Virus record (IMG/VR): IMGVR_UViG_3300025570_000016
Location: 1-61,506 of that record
Source of the DNA: a virus
Strand: one strand, 5' to 3'
DNA: 61,506 bases
The notes below the pieces were generated by a model. That model saw only the letters and a program-made list of their open reading frames with translations, ran no database searches and was not told the origin of the DNA. Shown piece by piece: positions 20,664 to 28,233 of this stretch (position 1 is its first letter; each line of letters opens with the position of its first letter). A program made the position numbers and the translations under genes.

Positions 20664-20825
20664 ATGAAATCAAGAGGACTAGGAGATTCAATAGAAAAGT
20701 TCACTCAGGCAACCGGTATTAAGAAGGTTGTTCAGCAGGTGGAGAAGGTTACAGGGAAAGACTGTGGCTGCGGTAAAAGAAAGGATACATTAAACAGGGC
20801 GTTCCCCTATAACAAAAACAAATAA
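20664..20825 (+). CDS. Small Cys-Gly-Cys-Gly protein, 53 aa
   Basis: The 53-residue protein has a helical half (TQATGIKKVVQQVEKVTG) followed by DCGCGKRKDTLNRAFPY. The CGC plus RK-x-x-LN-x-x-FPY pattern matches a small protein common near structural genes of Bacteroidota phages. A metal-binding or disulfide role is possible. The stop overlaps the next ATG (TAATG). Confidence 0.7.
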   Translation: MKSRGLGDSIEKFTQATGIKKVVQQVEKVTGKDCGCGKRKDTLNRAFPYNKNK

Positions 20826-21307
20826 TGGCATATCAAAGATTACAAGTTGGAAGGGCTTTAGGAGTAATTCCAAGTGACACTATTAACATTCCTAATGTAG
20901 CAGCAGTAGCAACTTCAGGAACAACCACTAACGCTTCAGGACCTCCCGGAGTCCTTCTTGCGGATAGCACTAAAAACTTTCCTGAGCTAGGAGTTAAGGT
21001 AGGTGATATTGTTGTTGCGGGTAACGACATTTATACTGTTACAGGCTTAGTAGGTACTAATTATGTAGAAATTTCAGGGTCAACCTCTGTATCAAGCGGT
21101 GTTTCTTACACTATATACTCACAAGCTGACAACCCAAGTAATGGTTGTACCCTTTATGTAGGGCTTGCGGGTAACCTAACTGTACAGACTGTTGGCGGTG
21201 ATGTTGTTCAGTTCACAGGAGTACCTACAGGTTCATTTATACCTGTTCATGTTCTTAAGGTTATGTCAACAGGAACAGACGCGCAGAATATTGTAGCCCT
21301 TTGGTAG
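20825..21307 (+). CDS. Probable head decoration or structural protein, 160 aa
   Basis: The 160-residue protein is Val/Thr/Gly-rich and all-beta in pattern (ELGVKVGDIVVAGNDIYTVTGL, then TLYVGLAGNLTVQTVGGDVVQF), with a conserved-looking FIPVHVLKVMSTGT ending typical of small beta-barrel decoration proteins. The role is inferred. Confidence 0.6.
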   Translation: MAYQRLQVGRALGVIPSDTINIPNVAAVATSGTTTNASGPPGVLLADSTKNFPELGVKVGDIVVAGNDIYTVTGLVGTNYVEISGSTSVSSGVSYTIYSQADNPSNGCTLYVGLAGNLTVQTVGGDVVQFTGVPTGSFIPVHVLKVMSTGTDAQNIVALW

Positions 21308-21308
21308 T

Positions 21309-22010
21309 ATGATAGGAACAGGTAATGGTATAGGGATAGGTGCAGGTAATGGACTACTGTCAAATACTTGGGGTGCAGGAGAGGAGCTGTTTAAGGATGG
21401 CTACTTTGTTCATATTCTTGAGCAGGTAGGTGGTGACTTTTTACGTAATCAAATTACCCAACAACTTTGGCCTGAAGGCCCCCCAAATCCAAATAGAGTT
21501 TTTAACTATTTTAGTGGTACTATAGAGAATAAGCCTTATTCAGGCAATAGCTTTTATAACACCTCAAGTACAGGTTGGGTAAGCATTCAAACAACGGGAG
21601 CTCAAGGATGGGGCGGCGGTGGATACGCTGTTGGAAGTACACCTGTTTTCGTTCCTGCAAATTTTAGTTCTTTTACATTTAATTTTCATGTAGCTCTTAA
21701 AGCAACGCAAGATTTTGCATTTCAGTTAGAGTTAGGTGGGATAAGTAATAGTCAAGCTATATTAACATTTGGCTCATCACAAGGAGGCCCTGAAGATTAT
21801 TATTTACCAAGAGACGGTAAGTGGCACTCGTTTGATATTCCTGCATCAGTTATAGTAGGAAAAGGCTACATTGCATCCAACCCCGGAAATTCCGGAACAA
21901 TAACAAACCAAGGATACCTAGCTTTTATCTTTCCCGTTAATCCTGTTGGAGGTGGGTTAGGAATAGAGGTAGATGCAACATTTTTTTATAACCCTAATGG
22001 TTCAAGATAA
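21309..22010 (+). CDS. Gly-rich protein with jelly-roll-like domain, 233 aa
   Basis: A Gly-rich N-terminus (GTGNGIGIGAGNG) is followed by a beta-sandwich-like domain (about 60-233) with patterns shared by carbohydrate-binding jelly rolls: FTFNFHVALKATQDFAFQLEL, then GKWHSFDIPASVI. It is likely a virion surface or receptor-binding component. Carbohydrate binding is inferred. Confidence 0.6.
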   Translation: MIGTGNGIGIGAGNGLLSNTWGAGEELFKDGYFVHILEQVGGDFLRNQITQQLWPEGPPNPNRVFNYFSGTIENKPYSGNSFYNTSSTGWVSIQTTGAQGWGGGGYAVGSTPVFVPANFSSFTFNFHVALKATQDFAFQLELGGISNSQAILTFGSSQGGPEDYYLPRDGKWHSFDIPASVIVGKGYIASNPGNSGTITNQGYLAFIFPVNPVGGGLGIEVDATFFYNPNGSR

Positions 22011-22063
22011 TGAATTGGGATACTAACACAACCTTCGGGGATTACGAAATTATTTACGTATGA
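22010..22063 (+). CDS. Seventeen-codon linker ORF
   Basis: The ATG overlaps the upstream stop (TAATG) and the stop overlaps the next ATG (ATGA at 22060). The 17-residue product reads MNWDTNTTFGDYEIIYV. It exactly bridges the gap, which suggests a translational-coupling leader; whether the peptide itself matters is unknown. Confidence 0.45.
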   Translation: MNWDTNTTFGDYEIIYV

Positions 22064-22356
22064 TAAATAAAGCAAAGAAAGAATCGGCAATAAAGAGGGC
22101 AGGTGTTAGAGGTTTAAACAAACCTAAGAGAACACCATCTCACAAGAGTAAGTCACACGTCGTGGTTACAAACTGCAACGGGAAAATAAAGACTATACGC
22201 TTTGGTGAGCAAGGTGCTAGCACCGCAGGAAAGCCTAAGGCAGGAGAAGGAAGTAAGATGAGAGCTAAAAGAAAATCTTTCAAAGCTCGTCATGCAAAGA
22301 ATATAGCTAAAGGAAAATGCTCTGCAGCGTATTGGGCTAATAAAGAAAAATGGTAA
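22060..22356 (+). CDS. DUF5872-like basic protein, 98 aa
   Basis: The 98-residue, highly basic protein has VVTNCNGKIKTIRFGEQG, then KRKSFKARHAKN and a YWANKEKW ending, a pattern also found in cyanophage and other marine-phage proteins (DUF5872 type). Probably virion-associated; function unknown. Confidence 0.7.
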   Translation: MINKAKKESAIKRAGVRGLNKPKRTPSHKSKSHVVVTNCNGKIKTIRFGEQGASTAGKPKAGEGSKMRAKRKSFKARHAKNIAKGKCSAAYWANKEKW

Positions 22357-22360
22357 GCTA

Positions 22361-22633
22361 ATGAAATTAGGAAAGGATACAGATATTAGTTTAACCTTTG
22401 AATCCCTAGGAATGGTAGGGTTTTTTATATTTAGCCTAGTAGCGATGTGGTTCACTCTGCAGAATGATATAGCAGAAGCAAAAGAGTTACCTAAACCTAC
22501 TGACCCTGAGATTACAAGGATAGAGTTTGATATGAAGGACCAACTGATTCGTCAGACTATTATGTCTACTCAGGAGGATGTATCGGAAATGAAGGATGAC
22601 ATAAAGCTCATCAAAGAAAAGCTGTATGAATAA
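22361..22633 (+). CDS. Membrane-anchored coiled-coil protein, 90 aa (lysis region)
   Basis: One transmembrane helix at about residues 16-34 (MVGFFIFSLVAMWFTL) is followed by a polar coiled coil to the end. It resembles the 114-aa protein at 23052-23396. In a cassette with endolysin and holin this is a candidate inner-membrane spanin component. Confidence 0.6.
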   Translation: MKLGKDTDISLTFESLGMVGFFIFSLVAMWFTLQNDIAEAKELPKPTDPEITRIEFDMKDQLIRQTIMSTQEDVSEMKDDIKLIKEKLYE

Positions 22634-22985
22634 AATTCTACTTACATTGTTTTTCTCATTAACTCCCTTAACAGCAAAGGGTCAATCCTCAATAGGGGTC
22701 GATAACTTTGATTGGGAGATACGAAGAGGTGTTACAGTAGTGGAGTTTTGGGCAGGATGGAATAGAGGGAATGAAATATTATTTCTACATGAGTTAAATA
22801 ATTGCAGGGCTTATAGACATATAATAAAAAGAGATAGGTCACTTTTAGAAAGATTTAAAGTATCCGCAGCTCCAACCTTAATAATATTTAAGAACGGAGA
22901 GGAAAAGTATAGGTTTGCCCCAAACATTATGTTAAAGGTAACCGCGACTAAAGAACAAGTACAATCAGCTGTCAACGATTTATAA
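22626..22985 (+). CDS. Exported thioredoxin-like protein lacking the active-site cysteines
   Basis: An N-terminal signal peptide (about 1-19, ending TAKGQ) is followed by a thioredoxin fold: VTVVEFWAGW (36-45), then residues where CxxC is expected read N-R-G-N (46-49), and APTLIIFKNG with the cis-proline (83). Without CxxC it cannot do dithiol exchange, so it is probably a periplasmic binding or scaffold protein. It overlaps the preceding gene by 8 bases within the lysis region. Confidence 0.75.
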   Translation: MNKILLTLFFSLTPLTAKGQSSIGVDNFDWEIRRGVTVVEFWAGWNRGNEILFLHELNNCRAYRHIIKRDRSLLERFKVSAAPTLIIFKNGEEKYRFAPNIMLKVTATKEQVQSAVNDL

Positions 22986-22993
22986 TTAAAACA

Positions 22994-23065
22994 ATGATTA
23001 CCATTTGCTCATCAGTAGTATTATCAACAGTAATATTAAGCTACGTTTATTGTGGAGGAAGATAA
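22994..23065 (+). CDS. Tiny hydrophobic peptide, 23 aa
   Basis: ATG 22994 to TAA 23065 encodes 23 residues, mostly one hydrophobic segment (SSVVLSTVILSYVYC) with a GGR end. It overlaps the GTG start of the next gene by 14 bases. Within a lysis cassette it could be a small accessory holin or antiholin, which is speculative. Confidence 0.45.
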   Translation: MITICSSVVLSTVILSYVYCGGR

Positions 23066-23396
23066 GTTAAACATATCGGAAGGCTCTAAGATTAATCTAG
23101 ATATAAAGACGCTTATCAGTATCGTCATAGGTATAGTTTCTATGGCAGGGATATGGTTTACACTGACCGCTGAGATAGCTCAACTACAATTAGATGTGGT
23201 TCGCATGCAGGATGCTGTACATCTAAACGAAGAGTTTAGAATTAAATGGCCTCGTGGTGAGATGGGTGCATTGCCTGACGACGCAAAACAAGACCTTAGA
23301 ATTTCGTATCTTCAAAAAGACGTAGATTACTTAAGAACTGTAGTCAAAGAATTAGAAATAACCCAAGCAAAAAATCAAGTAGATGAGATTAAGTAA
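23052..23396 (+). CDS. Membrane-anchored coiled-coil protein, 114 aa (lysis region)
   Basis: It starts with GTG at 23052. A short polar N-terminus, one transmembrane helix (about 20-42, LISIVIGIVSMAGIWFTL) and a long coiled coil (LQKDVDYLRTVVKELEITQ) follow. It shares the G-x-WFTL transmembrane ending and layout with the 90-aa protein at 22361, suggesting duplication. Candidate spanin-like component. Confidence 0.65.
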   Translation: MEEDKLNISEGSKINLDIKTLISIVIGIVSMAGIWFTLTAEIAQLQLDVVRMQDAVHLNEEFRIKWPRGEMGALPDDAKQDLRISYLQKDVDYLRTVVKELEITQAKNQVDEIK

Positions 23397-23853
23397 GAAC
23401 TTTGTATTGTCTGAAATAACGCATAGCAATACAGCTAAAAGATTAGGGATAAAGAATGAACCTACGAAAGACCATCTTAAGAATCTCCAACTCCTTGTCA
23501 GAGGTGTGGTACAGCCTGTTCGTGATGGGGTTGGTGCTATCAGGGTTAGTAGTGGTTATCGCAACCCGACACTCAATGAGGCGATTGGCGGAAGCTCTCG
23601 CAGTCAGCATTGTAAGGGTCAAGCGGTGGACATCCAACATTGGTCAAAAGGTCAGATGGATAATAAAAAAATTTACGACTATATTCTAGATAACGATATT
23701 GAGTTCGACCAAATGATTAATGAGTTTGATTACTCGTGGATTCATATATCTTACAGTGAAACTAAGAACCGTAAGCAAGTGTTAGAGGCTTATAAGGACG
23801 ACAACAACAAGACGGCTTACAGACACCCAAGCGACAACATAAAAGCATTATGA
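23383..23853 (+). CDS. Endolysin, peptidase M15A family
   Basis: The 156-residue protein has the M15A pattern SSGYRNPTLNEAIGG (56-70), SQHCKGQAVDI with zinc ligands His76 and Asp83, and WIHISY with ligand His121. It cleaves peptide cross-links of peptidoglycan. No signal peptide is present, so release depends on the holin encoded next. It overlaps neighbours by 14 and 4 bases. Confidence 0.93.
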   Translation: MRLSKNFVLSEITHSNTAKRLGIKNEPTKDHLKNLQLLVRGVVQPVRDGVGAIRVSSGYRNPTLNEAIGGSSRSQHCKGQAVDIQHWSKGQMDNKKIYDYILDNDIEFDQMINEFDYSWIHISYSETKNRKQVLEAYKDDNNKTAYRHPSDNIKAL

Positions 23854-24239
23854 TAAAAACAATTATACAAAGCCTCGTAGGACAAGCTTCTACAATTATT
23901 GACGAAGTAGTTACTACAGATGAAGAAAGAATACAGCTTAAGCAGCAATTTAAAAAAGCTGTTAAGGAGCATGAGAAAGATATGTTTGCCCTCGAGGTTA
24001 AAGACCGAGATAGTGCACGAGAGATATATAAAGATGATGCTATTATACAGAAGGTATTAGCGATAATATTTACAGTCGCTTATTTCTTTTTGTCTTACAC
24101 GATGTTTAAGTATTTTGTACTTAACACACTAGAGCTTTCAGATTACGAGATAGGATTTATTAGTACGGTGTTTGGTGCTATGAGTAGTAAGGTGAATACG
24201 ATAATTGATTTCTTCTTTGGTGGCTCTTCAAAAAAGTAA
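23850..24239 (+). CDS. Holin (Holin_3TM-like)
   Basis: The 129-residue protein has an amphipathic charged N-terminal half with DRDSAREIYKDDAIIQKVLA, typical of this holin family, then hydrophobic helices at about 68-91 and 100-124 and a short basic end. It would permeabilise the inner membrane for the M15 endolysin. It overlaps the endolysin gene by four bases. Confidence 0.82.
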   Translation: MIKTIIQSLVGQASTIIDEVVTTDEERIQLKQQFKKAVKEHEKDMFALEVKDRDSAREIYKDDAIIQKVLAIIFTVAYFFLSYTMFKYFVLNTLELSDYEIGFISTVFGAMSSKVNTIIDFFFGGSSKK

Positions 24240-24258
24240 ACCATGAAAAATTAATTTG

Positions 24259-24266
24259 TATCTTTG
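24259..24266 (+). promoter_or_regulatory. Promoter -7 element
   Basis: TATCTTTG with the late leader AAATTAAATCAAATG lies before the 77-aa gene; the -33 element is not clear. Confidence 0.6.
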
Positions 24267-24285
24267 CTGTACTAAATTAAATCAA

Positions 24286-24519
24286 ATGAAAAAGTTAGAA
24301 CAACAGGAGTTAGACACGCTACAAGAGTCTATGAAGAAGTACAATGAATGTAAGATGCAGTTGGGAGAAACTGTCTTACGTCAGCAAGCTTTAATGATGC
24401 AGGTTACAATGATTCAGAAAGAGTCAAAATCTTTTGAGGATTTATTGATAAAGAAGTACGGTCAAGACTCAGTGATAGATATGAAAACCGGGGAGGTAAA
24501 GCCTTCTGAAAAAAAATAA
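24286..24519 (+). CDS. Coiled-coil protein, 77 aa
   Basis: The 77-residue protein is a long Gln/Met/Glu-rich coiled coil (about 1-55) followed by KKYGQDSVIDMKTGEVKPSE. ATG 24286 follows the AAATCAA leader. It is likely a small virion or assembly protein; no family is recognised. Confidence 0.65.
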   Translation: MKKLEQQELDTLQESMKKYNECKMQLGETVLRQQALMMQVTMIQKESKSFEDLLIKKYGQDSVIDMKTGEVKPSEKK

Positions 24520-24522
24520 GAT

Positions 24523-24777
24523 ATGCCAAAAATTAGCTCATATAACCAAGCAGCACCCGCAGAATTAACGGATAAGTTAATAGGTACAGAAACTTCAGCT
24601 CTTAATGCTACTAAAAATTTCACATTAGGTGGCGTGCTAGCTTTATTTAATAGTGCTAGTATTCCCTCAACTTTAACATCAACAGGGACTAAAGGTCAGA
24701 TTGCTGCAAACGAAACACATTTATATATATGTGTGGCCACTGATACTTGGAGAAGAGTAGCTTTATCTACATTCTAG
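24523..24777 (+). CDS. Small structural-type protein, 84 aa
   Basis: The 84-residue protein begins MPKISSYNQAAPAELTDKLIGT, a form seen in phage fibre and collar proteins, and ends TKGQIAANETHLYICVATDTW plus RRVALSTF, like the C-terminal motif of phage surface proteins. Function is inferred as virion surface. Confidence 0.65.
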   Translation: MPKISSYNQAAPAELTDKLIGTETSALNATKNFTLGGVLALFNSASIPSTLTSTGTKGQIAANETHLYICVATDTWRRVALSTF

Positions 24778-24781
24778 AGTT

Positions 24782-25006
24782 ATGGATATTAGAAAAATAT
24801 CTGTAGGCCCTGACTACAAGTCGGGAGCTATGCATTACCTCGTAGGGCAGGATATACTTAACAGCTCTCACAAGATACATCTTATTCAGCAAGATAAGGA
24901 TTCTCAATCTATAAAAGTTTGGATTCAGAGGGAGGATGAGATTCTTCTTTGGAAAGAATTCAATTCAAATATGCCAATTTCAATCGAGTACAATATAAAT
25001 TTTTAA
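24782..25006 (+). CDS. Conserved-looking small protein, 74 aa
   Basis: The 74-residue protein begins MDIRKISVGPDYKSGAMHY and continues with alternating strands. Similar openings occur in small proteins upstream of terminase genes in marine phages. Function is unknown. Confidence 0.65.
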   Translation: MDIRKISVGPDYKSGAMHYLVGQDILNSSHKIHLIQQDKDSQSIKVWIQREDEILLWKEFNSNMPISIEYNINF

Positions 25007-25007
25007 G

Positions 25008-25163
25008 ATGAGCGAAGACCAAAAAGATGCCTTAGAGCAACTTAAGAAATCAGAAGAGTCAGCAAAAGATACGTTTGACTCATGGGTAAACAACTTAGAA
25101 GACCAAGAACAGCCTGATGCTTGCAGCATTGATGACGAGGACTGTGAAGCCTGTGGGTCGTAA
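25008..25163 (+). CDS. Small acidic protein with Cys cluster, 51 aa
   Basis: The 51-residue, strongly acidic protein has a helical front (QLKKSEESAKDTFDSWVNNL) and ACSIDDEDCEACGS at the end, three Cys that could bind metal. TAATG couples it to the next gene. No family is recognised. Confidence 0.6.
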   Translation: MSEDQKDALEQLKKSEESAKDTFDSWVNNLEDQEQPDACSIDDEDCEACGS

Positions 25164-25726
25164 TGAAGTCTCCATTTAATTTTATTGTACGCCCTTTAGA
25201 AGGGAAGAGATATAACAACACCAAGAGTATTGGAGGGATGGAGTTTGTGGTTAGCACATCAGAGGAAGACCATAAGTTCTCTAACCGAGAGGCTATTGTT
25301 GTCGAGACACCTGTAGGATATACAGGGGATATAAAGATTGGGGATACACTGCTTGTGCACCACAACGTGTTTAAGTTCTACAACGACATGAAGGGTAGGC
25401 GTAAGAGTGGTAAGAGTTACTTTAAGGATGATTTGTTCTTTGTAGATAACGACCAATTTTATTTATACAAGCAGGATGGTAAATGGAATAGCCACGATAG
25501 GTTCTGTTTTATAGAGCCTGTAGCAGTTGTAGAAACCTTTATAGATAAGTCGTGTAAGTACGAACCCTTAATAGGTCGTGTTAAGTACCCTAACGATTAC
25601 TTAAAGTCAAAGGACATAAAGGAAGGTGACTTGGTTACCTTCAGTCCTGATAGTGAGTACGAGTTTAAGGTAGATGATAAAACCCTTTACAGAGTATTCG
25701 ACCATCAGGTAACCATGAAGCTATAG
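25163..25726 (+). CDS. Probable tandem GroES-like barrel protein, 187 aa
   Basis: The first half reads like Cpn10: FIVRPLEGKRYNN, IGGMEFVV, then VVETPVGYTGDIKIGDTLL and HHNVFK. The second half has LIGRVKYPNDYL, KEGDLVTFSPDSEYEF and LYRVFDH, again a GD-containing beta-barrel pattern. It may be a second co-chaperonin, gp31-like in role, or an unrelated barrel. It lies just upstream of terminase, not beside groEL. Confidence 0.5.
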   Translation: MKSPFNFIVRPLEGKRYNNTKSIGGMEFVVSTSEEDHKFSNREAIVVETPVGYTGDIKIGDTLLVHHNVFKFYNDMKGRRKSGKSYFKDDLFFVDNDQFYLYKQDGKWNSHDRFCFIEPVAVVETFIDKSCKYEPLIGRVKYPNDYLKSKDIKEGDLVTFSPDSEYEFKVDDKTLYRVFDHQVTMKL

Positions 25727-25727
25727 T

Positions 25728-26009
25728 ATGGACTCAAAAGATTTACGTAAGGAAATTATAGAGGCGGGTTATAAAGCTGTCAAGCAACTCATTAAGGTTG
25801 CGAAGGAGGATATTATAAAGCCTGACCCTATGGATGAGCTTGCAGCGGATAAGTTAAAAAACGCAGCAGCATCAAAGAAGCTTTCTATATTCGATGCTTT
25901 TGAGATATTAAAAAGAATTGACAGCGAGCAGGAAACTTTAGATATAGAATCTAAAGGCCCTAATAGAACAGACACTAAACAAGGATTTGCAGAACGAAGG
26001 TCAAAATAA
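25728..26009 (+). CDS. Possible terminase small subunit, 93 aa
   Basis: The 93-residue helical protein (ADKLKNAAASKKLSIFDAFE) ends with a basic tail and overlaps the large-subunit gene by 23 bases. Position and size fit a small terminase, but no clear DNA-binding HTH is visible. Confidence 0.5.
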   Translation: MDSKDLRKEIIEAGYKAVKQLIKVAKEDIIKPDPMDELAADKLKNAAASKKLSIFDAFEILKRIDSEQETLDIESKGPNRTDTKQGFAERRSK

Positions 26010-28233
26010 CTTATATCGTGTTATTCCCGATTACATTCCCTCAAGGCCACTATCGAAAAAGAATGGTAGCCGAAGTTGGTTGTATGGGTACAACGAGGAG
26101 TATGACTTTATAAACATTTCTAAGACAGGGCAGGTAGGTGAGGTAGTTGAAATCTCAGGGCTACGAATAGGGTTACCGCCTGCACCTAAGGATTGCCATA
26201 AAAGACATAACGCAAAATCACAGCAGTATTGGGAGCGTCAAGAGTTTCCAAAAGAACTACAAAAAATAAACTCTATATTTCAATGGAATGAGATGCCGTC
26301 ACCTTTTAAGGATAGATGGGTTGACTATATAGAGTCTGAGTTTGATAGAAGGGAGGAGGGGCATTGGTTTATGAATCATGGTGACCCGACCTACATAACA
26401 GGTTCACACTATATGTATCTTCAATGGACTAGTATAGATGTAGGTTATCCCGACTATCGAGAAGCTAACAGAATATTTTTTATTTTTTGGGAGGCGTCAA
26501 AAGCTGACAAGCGTTCTTTTGGTATGACATACCTTAAGATAAGACGTTCAGGATTTTCCTTTATGGGGTCCTCGGAAGCAGTGAATACGGGTACGCTAGC
26601 AAAAGACTCTAGGGTAGGTATACTATCTAAAACAGGTTCGGATGCTAAGAAAATGTTTACCGACAAGGTTGTGCCTATTAACAGTAGACTACCTTTCTTC
26701 TTTAAGCCAATCATGGACGGTATGGATAAGCCAAAGACAGAGCTTGCCTTTAGAATTCCTGCATCTAAGATTACTAAGAAGAATATGTACGACACTGAGG
26801 CTGAGGAGCTTGAGGGGTTGGATACTACAATAGATTGGAAAAATACGGATGACAACTCCTATGATGGTGAGAAGTTATTACTGCTAGTACATGATGAGAG
26901 TGGTAAATGGATTAAGCCGAACAACATCTTAAATAATTGGCGTGTAACAAAAACATGTCTACGTTTGGGTAGTAAGATTATCGGTAAGTGTATGATGGGT
27001 TCTACATCCAATGCATTATCTAAGGGTGGTAACAACTTTAAGAAACTTTACGAAGACTCTGATGTAAATACTAGGAATGCCAACGGGCAGACTAAGAGTG
27101 GTATGTACGCACTGTTTATTCCTATGGAATGGAACATGGAAGGTTTTATTGATAGATACGGCATGCCTGTATTTAAAAAACCTAAGAAGCCTGTGTTAGG
27201 TGTTGATGGTGAGATGATAAGTAATGGAGCTGTAGATTATTGGGAGGCTGAGGTTGAGTCACTTAAAAGTGACGCTGACGCTTTAAATGAATTCTACAGA
27301 CAGTTTCCTAGAACAGAGTCGCATGCTTTTAGGGATGAGAGCAAGTCGTCGTTATTTAACCTTACTAAAATATATCAGCAGATAGACTATAACGATTCAT
27401 TGATTACAGAGCACCACGTAACGCGTGGCTCATTTCATTGGAAGGGAGGGGTGAAGGATACTGAGGTTGTATTTAGCCCCGATACTCGTGGTAGGTTCTT
27501 GGTAAGTTGGATTCCTAATAAGAATCTTCAGAACAGGTCTGTAAGTAAGAGAGGCAACAAGTACCCGGGTAATGAGCATATAGGTTCATTTGGATGTGAC
27601 TCCTATGATATATCAGGAACGGTAGGCGGTAAAGGGTCTAACGGCTCTTTGCATGGGCTTACTAAGTTTAACATGGATGAGGCACCTAGCAATGAGTTTT
27701 TCTTAGAGTATATAGCTAGGCCGCAGACTGCAGAGATATTTTTTGAGGAGGTTCTGATGGCGTGTATATTCTACGGCATGCCACTTCTTTGTGAGAACAA
27801 TAAACCAAGGCTCTTGTATCACTTTAAGAATAGAGGCTACAGAGGTTACTCAATGAATAGGCCTGACAAGGTATTTAATAAGCTTTCAAAAACAGAGAAA
27901 GAGTTAGGAGGAATACCTAACTCGTCTGAGGACGTAAAGCAATCACATGCCTCAGCTATTGAGTCGTACATAGAGAAGCATGTCGGTATAGATATGAGTG
28001 GTGCGTATAGGGATTCTGATGAAATGGGCTCAATGCCTTTTGCTAGAACTCTTGAGGATTGGGCTAGGTTTGACATTAACAATAGAACAAAGTTTGATGC
28101 CTCGATTAGCTCAGGGTTAGCTATCATGGCTAATCAGAAAAGCTCGTATCAGCCCGAACAAAAACAGTCAAAAATAAGTGTTACCTTTGCTAGATACAAT
28201 AACAAAGGGTCAATCAGTGAATTACTAAGATAG
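25987..28233 (+). CDS. Terminase large subunit
   Basis: The 748-residue protein has a Walker-A-like segment KIRRSGFSFMGSSE in the ATPase half, LLLLVHDESGKW (Walker B), SVNTGT/SKTGSDAKKMF-type sensor segments, and FGCDSYDISGTVGG, the first acidic cluster of the RNase H-like nuclease, further down. This is the layout of large terminases of Bacteroidota podoviruses. It packages DNA into proheads. The frame begins with TTG at 25987; no ATG occurs until about residue 99, so TTG is probably the true start. Confidence 0.85.
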   Translation: MQNEGQNNLYRVIPDYIPSRPLSKKNGSRSWLYGYNEEYDFINISKTGQVGEVVEISGLRIGLPPAPKDCHKRHNAKSQQYWERQEFPKELQKINSIFQWNEMPSPFKDRWVDYIESEFDRREEGHWFMNHGDPTYITGSHYMYLQWTSIDVGYPDYREANRIFFIFWEASKADKRSFGMTYLKIRRSGFSFMGSSEAVNTGTLAKDSRVGILSKTGSDAKKMFTDKVVPINSRLPFFFKPIMDGMDKPKTELAFRIPASKITKKNMYDTEAEELEGLDTTIDWKNTDDNSYDGEKLLLLVHDESGKWIKPNNILNNWRVTKTCLRLGSKIIGKCMMGSTSNALSKGGNNFKKLYEDSDVNTRNANGQTKSGMYALFIPMEWNMEGFIDRYGMPVFKKPKKPVLGVDGEMISNGAVDYWEAEVESLKSDADALNEFYRQFPRTESHAFRDESKSSLFNLTKIYQQIDYNDSLITEHHVTRGSFHWKGGVKDTEVVFSPDTRGRFLVSWIPNKNLQNRSVSKRGNKYPGNEHIGSFGCDSYDISGTVGGKGSNGSLHGLTKFNMDEAPSNEFFLEYIARPQTAEIFFEEVLMACIFYGMPLLCENNKPRLLYHFKNRGYRGYSMNRPDKVFNKLSKTEKELGGIPNSSEDVKQSHASAIESYIEKHVGIDMSGAYRDSDEMGSMPFARTLEDWARFDINNRTKFDASISSGLAIMANQKSSYQPEQKQSKISVTFARYNNKGSISELLR

